A DNA stretch of 64,000 nt from Trichococcus palustris (GTDB taxonomy: Bacteria; Bacillota; Bacilli; Lactobacillales; Aerococcaceae), in assembly GCF_900114465.1 (NCBI RefSeq), contig NZ_FOTD01000010.1:1-64000 (forward strand), in the 5' to 3' direction. The notes under the pieces were generated by a model, which saw only the letters and a program-made list of their open reading frames with translations, did not search any database and was not told the DNA's origin. A program made the position numbers and the translations under genes. Shown piece after piece: positions 60,316-64,000 of this stretch. Position 1 is the stretch's first letter. Every line of letters starts with the position of its first letter.

Positions 60316-62205
60316 ATGATTAGGTTGAGTTTTTTAGGTGATATGACAGAAGTGGCAAATGGTTTGAAATTGCTGGCCAAATCTTTGGATATTCAAATCG
60401 ATGAAGCGGGCATACCCATTGAGGTTAAAAAAGTTAACTCGAAGAAATTGAATTATCGCTTCGATGGGGGATATGGGGTGATTGAATATAGTTCCAAAAC
60501 TTCCTTTTTCCGCCTTTTGAATTTATGGCTTCACCAATATAACCAAGGACAATTTTTTAATAAACAGGAAAGCATCCAATTTGAGAAGGCCGGCGTCATG
60601 GTCGATTGTTCCCGGAATGCCGTATTACATCTTGATGGAATGAAAATACTTTTGAAGTATATGGCGAAGCTGGGATTGAACTTAGCGATGCTGTACACCG
60701 AAGATACCTATGAAGTAAAGGAATACCCCTATTTTGGTTATTTGCGCGGACGATACACGGAAGAGGAATTAAAAGAATTAGATGATTATGCCTTTGACTT
60801 AGGGATTGAGATGGTTCCATGCATCCAAACGCTCGGACATTTGGAGTCAGCCTTAAAATACGAGTATGTAAGGAGTATCAGGGATACTTCAGATGTGGTG
60901 TTAGTCGGAGAGCCGAAGACTTATGAATTCTTGGAAAAACTGATTCACTCGGCCTCAAAACCATTCCGTTCCAAACGGATCCATATAGGCATGGATGAGG
61001 CATTCGGCTTAGGAACCGGTGTCTATCACATGAGAAATGGTAGCCGGAATCGCTTTGAGATAATGAACGAGCACTTAGCGGAAGTGGTTAAGATTACGGA
61101 GAAATACGGTTTGGAACCGATGATATGGAGCGATATGTATTACCGCTTTGGATCCAAGACGGGTGACTATTATGATTTAGACAGTAATATCCCCACCGAA
61201 ATCATTGATGGTATACCGAATGTTGATATGGTCTTATGGGATTATTACCACGAAAGTGAAGAAACCTATGATATCTTATTGAGAAAGCATCAAACGATGA
61301 AGAAAAAAGTTATTTTTGCTGGCGGCGTTTGGACTTGGAATGGGGTGGCGCCAAACTATGGGAAGTCTTTTGAAACCACAAAAGCATCTTTAAGGAGTTG
61401 CAAGCGGAATGGCATTCAAGAAGTATTCGCAACGTTATGGGGTGATGATGGTGGCGAAACCCCTATTTTATCAGCCCTGCCGGGATTACAATTGTTTGCT
61501 GATATGTCTTACCGGGATGAAGTTGATGAGGTGCAGATGTCGAAAGAGTTCAAACATAATACTGGCTATGCATTAGCAGAATTCGGGCTTTTGAATCAAT
61601 TTGATGAAACGCCTGGTGTAGCGAAAAATAATATCAATACATCCGCTGGATCCAAGATTCTATTATGGCAAGATCCGCTTTTGGGGCTCTTTGATGCGAA
61701 CATCGCTGGGCTGAGTATGGAGAAACATTATCTGCAGTTAGCTGAGGATCTGGGGAAATTAGCCCACCCAAATTCAGATTTAACTTCTATTTTTGAATTT
61801 TATCAACAACTCGCCGAAACTTTGAGTCTGAAAGCAGAAATTGGTCTTCACTTGAAAAAAGCATACGACAGCAATGATAAAGAACTGCTTCAGGAAAGTC
61901 TGGATACGGCTATCACTCTCAAAGGATCGCTTAATAACTTGAGATTGGCACATCGCAAGGCTTGGATGGAACACAATAAACCGTTTGGATGGGAAGTGTT
62001 GGATATCCGTTACGGCGGAACAATCGCAAGAATGGATACGACAATTGACCGTGTAACAGCGTACTTAAATGGTGAGTTAGAAGAGATTGCCGAATTAAAA
62101 GAAACAAAACTACCATTCTCTAATACATATAATATTACAGAAGGAACATTGGGCCGAGGTTTCTATAAAGACATAGTGACAGCAGGGAAGTTCTCAGGTG
62201 TTTAG
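60316..62205 (+). CDS. GH20 beta-N-acetylhexosaminidase, cytosolic
   Basis: 629 residues. An N-terminal alpha/beta domain is followed by the catalytic TIM barrel: GVMVDCSRNAVLHLDGMK, CIQTLGHLESALKY, and the catalytic pair D227-E228 in IHIGMDEAFGLG, then MIWSDMYYRF. A helical C-terminal region makes up the rest. Size and lack of a signal peptide resemble the intracellular GH20C type of streptococci, which removes terminal GlcNAc or GalNAc from imported oligosaccharides. GAGGAGG precedes the ATG. It stands ahead of a PRD regulator; no transporter for its substrate lies in the window. Confidence 0.88.
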   Translation: MIRLSFLGDMTEVANGLKLLAKSLDIQIDEAGIPIEVKKVNSKKLNYRFDGGYGVIEYSSKTSFFRLLNLWLHQYNQGQFFNKQESIQFEKAGVMVDCSRNAVLHLDGMKILLKYMAKLGLNLAMLYTEDTYEVKEYPYFGYLRGRYTEEELKELDDYAFDLGIEMVPCIQTLGHLESALKYEYVRSIRDTSDVVLVGEPKTYEFLEKLIHSASKPFRSKRIHIGMDEAFGLGTGVYHMRNGSRNRFEIMNEHLAEVVKITEKYGLEPMIWSDMYYRFGSKTGDYYDLDSNIPTEIIDGIPNVDMVLWDYYHESEETYDILLRKHQTMKKKVIFAGGVWTWNGVAPNYGKSFETTKASLRSCKRNGIQEVFATLWGDDGGETPILSALPGLQLFADMSYRDEVDEVQMSKEFKHNTGYALAEFGLLNQFDETPGVAKNNINTSAGSKILLWQDPLLGLFDANIAGLSMEKHYLQLAEDLGKLAHPNSDLTSIFEFYQQLAETLSLKAEIGLHLKKAYDSNDKELLQESLDTAITLKGSLNNLRLAHRKAWMEHNKPFGWEVLDIRYGGTIARMDTTIDRVTAYLNGELEEIAELKETKLPFSNTYNITEGTLGRGFYKDIVTAGKFSGV

Positions 62206-62703
62206 GGAGATGGGGAAATGTTTTTTGGGTCTTTTTGAGACGGCTTGACGTAAGCTTCCCAGTGAGTACATAGGCCGAGATGGATTAATGCTAAGTTCGA
62301 AACAATCAGAAAGTAGTTGGATGAACTGATTGTGAGGCTTTTATAGGAATGTAAACAATTTTTTGTAGCGTTTATTTTTATTTTACGTAATTATAGCGGA
62401 CAAAACTCGTAAATGTGTTCGAAAACCAAACTATCTTTGAACCGCTTTAATAAAAGTTCGCTTCCTGTTATAATTTTAAGAATAGAGACAATTCCTTTTC
62501 ATCAGTATAGTGATATGAAAATTACTATACGTGGACTGTGATGGTCTTTATTTTTTTCTTTTTATCGCTGCTTAATAAGGACTGAATGGACCTTTCGGAA
62601 GTTCATCACAACAAATAGTGAAAGCGCTATTTTTAATTGGGATGAATCATCCAAAAATAAAAGATTTGTCTGGTAATATTTTATGTGTAAGGAGGAATGA
62701 AAT
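62206..62703 (+). other. Intergenic region before the last PRD regulator
   Basis: About 500 AT-rich bases without a gene. The clearest element is the cre-like site at 62618. AAGGAGGAA at 62690 is the ribosome site of the next gene. Confidence 0.45.
62618..62632 (+). promoter_or_regulatory. Probable cre (CcpA) site
   Basis: GTGAAAGCGCTATTT fits the CcpA consensus well in its left half and centre; about 70 bases before the regulator start. Confidence 0.45.
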
Positions 62704-64000
62704 ATGATCAAAACATATTCGCTGGATGTGATGTCTTATTTCTTGACTAGTGAAGAAGTAACATTAAACAGCTTAATGAAGACATTTAGCATGAGCGAAC
62801 AAGAAGTAAGTGACGAACTGGATAATATCAACGCTCTATTGGGCGATACTGTCATCGTCCGTAAAAGAAGCCACTTATATTTGACTGAAGAGGGAGTTGA
62901 TGTAACGTATCAATATGTTTTGAAAAAGAATCAAAAGCTGTATTCCTTCTACAGTCCAAAGATAAGGAAGACGCTTATTCTCATTAAGCTGTTGATCGGC
63001 GAAGGATATAACCCGCTCCAGGAAATGGCAGATTATGTGTATGTCAGCAAAAATACGGCATTGGCGGATATAAAAGAATTGAAAAGTGACATTTCGGAGA
63101 GTATAGAAATTAAATACTCCAGGAGCTGCGGGTATAATATCCAAGGCCATGAATGTGATGTCCGGAATACACTAGCTGATTCTATCCATACGTTGTTAAA
63201 AATACCCGCTGGGAAATTCATATTGTTTGAAAAGGGCATTATGGAGAAAGATGAAATATTTCATTTAAGAAAAAGGTTGGAGAAGATTGAGATCGAGCTG
63301 GGAATATTTTTTTCGGACGAGGTTTTGGATGCGCTGCCATACTTGCTTATGGGAACGATCCTAAGAGCTAAGTTCAGCAAGCAAAACTTGGATTTCTCTG
63401 ATATTGCACATGACATAAAAGGGACCAAAGAGTATCCAAGGATCAAATCGATATTTTGGAGCTACTCATTCCTGTCTGAAATGGATCTGAAGTATCTGAC
63501 GATGCAAGTACTGTCCTCCAGCATCATCGATTTCAGGGAAGAGATCATCCAGTACAGTGAAATGAATATGGAAGAACTCGTTTGCGGATTGATCAAATCG
63601 ATCGAGGAAAATATGGCAATCAGCTTCCCGAAGTTCCTAGATCTCAAGAAAAGATTACTGATGCACATGAAACCGGCTATCTACCGGCTGAAATTAGGAC
63701 TTCACGTCTATAATCCATTGACTGGACAATTCATGGAAAAACATCATGCCATTTATCTGGTTGTCAAAAAAGCCTTGCGGTTATTCGAAGATGAATTAAG
63801 GATAACCTTCACGGATGATGAAATCGCCTTGATTGCCATGATATTTTTAGGAGAAATCTATCAAACCTATGAGGAGAAACTTCAACCGGTGTTTACTGCG
63901 GTGGTCCTTTGCAGGAGCGGGACATCCATATCAAAATTATTGCTCGGCACCTTAAAGGAAGAATTTCCGAAAATAAAATTCATTGATGTCTATTCCCTAA
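62704..64000 (+). CDS. PRD-containing BglG/MtlR-type regulator, cut by window end
   Basis: 432 codons are visible with no stop. AAGGAGGAATG precedes the ATG at 62704. The N-terminus has a helix-turn-helix (VTLNSLMKTFSMSEQEVSDEL) and a second one at about residues 100-122 (EMADYVYVSKNTALADIKEL), followed by two PRD-like regions (about 190-290 and 295-395, with HVYNPLTGQFMEKHHAIY). It reaches the start of an EIIB-like domain (AVVLCRSGTSISKLLLGTLK, about 400-419). The layout is that of activators controlled by PTS phosphorylation. Its target operon lies beyond the window. Confidence 0.85.
   Translation, partial: MIKTYSLDVMSYFLTSEEVTLNSLMKTFSMSEQEVSDELDNINALLGDTVIVRKRSHLYLTEEGVDVTYQYVLKKNQKLYSFYSPKIRKTLILIKLLIGEGYNPLQEMADYVYVSKNTALADIKELKSDISESIEIKYSRSCGYNIQGHECDVRNTLADSIHTLLKIPAGKFILFEKGIMEKDEIFHLRKRLEKIEIELGIFFSDEVLDALPYLLMGTILRAKFSKQNLDFSDIAHDIKGTKEYPRIKSIFWSYSFLSEMDLKYLTMQVLSSSIIDFREEIIQYSEMNMEELVCGLIKSIEENMAISFPKFLDLKKRLLMHMKPAIYRLKLGLHVYNPLTGQFMEKHHAIYLVVKKALRLFEDELRITFTDDEIALIAMIFLGEIYQTYEEKLQPVFTAVVLCRSGTSISKLLLGTLKEEFPKIKFIDVYSL

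Overview
The window looks like the chromosome of a low-to-mid-GC Gram-positive of the order Lactobacillales. Ribosome-binding sites are strong AGGAGG types, promoters are sigma-A-like, and the content (malPBMR with a PTS and MapP-type phosphatases, a MaeKR/MaeP/MaeE malate locus, several PRD regulators) recalls Enterococcus and Carnobacteriaceae. A Trichococcus- or Carnobacterium-like genome is my guess; no rRNA or marker gene confirms it. Almost everything here concerns uptake and breakdown of sugars and organic acids, arranged as self-contained cassettes, each with its own regulator.

0-12 kb: the end of an IS1182-type element; a YtxH protein; a scrambled patch containing pieces resembling the 3' ends of two genes found intact elsewhere in the window; a TetR regulator; and a four-gene operon (FabK/nitronate-monooxygenase-like flavoenzyme, two FMN-reductase paralogues, class III CoA-transferase). 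One reductase ends in a flavinylation-type tail. Then comes the malate locus: maeR and maeK on the minus strand, divergent from a 2-hydroxycarboxylate transporter and malic enzyme, followed by an RraA-like gene.

12-22 kb: starch and maltodextrin use. Three GH13 enzymes on the minus strand (cyclomaltodextrinase type, dextran glucosidase, alpha-glucosidase) diverge from malEFG. The shared intergenic region carries GCAA-N-CG-N-TTGC operators. A degenerate IS1182 remnant then marks a sharp shift to AT-rich DNA.

22-40 kb: a YheO/DauR-type regulator diverges from RidA, a membrane transporter, a MalY/PatB C-S lyase and an M20 deacylase, a set that fits N-acyl-cysteine-conjugate degradation. Next are an AraC regulator and GH4 alpha-galactosidase, bracketed by copies of a MapP-like phosphatase gene (two complete, one truncated). 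The maltose PTS gene malT then diverges from malP-pgmB-malM-malR. Maltose can therefore enter either by ABC transporter or by PTS.

40-53 kb: a PRD activator with an ascorbate-type PTS (IIB, IIC), a small TPR-like protein, a class II aldolase and a P-loop kinase-like protein; gene debris; a YccF protein; a divergent NmrA/HxlR redox pair; an MgtC-like protein; a MerR/phosphatase unit divergent from an MFS transporter, with three MerR-style promoters; and a small Fe-S protein.

53-64 kb: a sugar-phosphate isomerase-like TIM barrel, PTS IIBC, a DeoR regulator, a broken and an intact IIA-Glc gene, then a LacI regulator divergent from alsE-rpiB. Together these resemble a D-allose-type cassette. A cytosolic GH20 hexosaminidase follows, and the window ends inside a further PRD regulator. 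No tRNA, rRNA or CRISPR array was seen.
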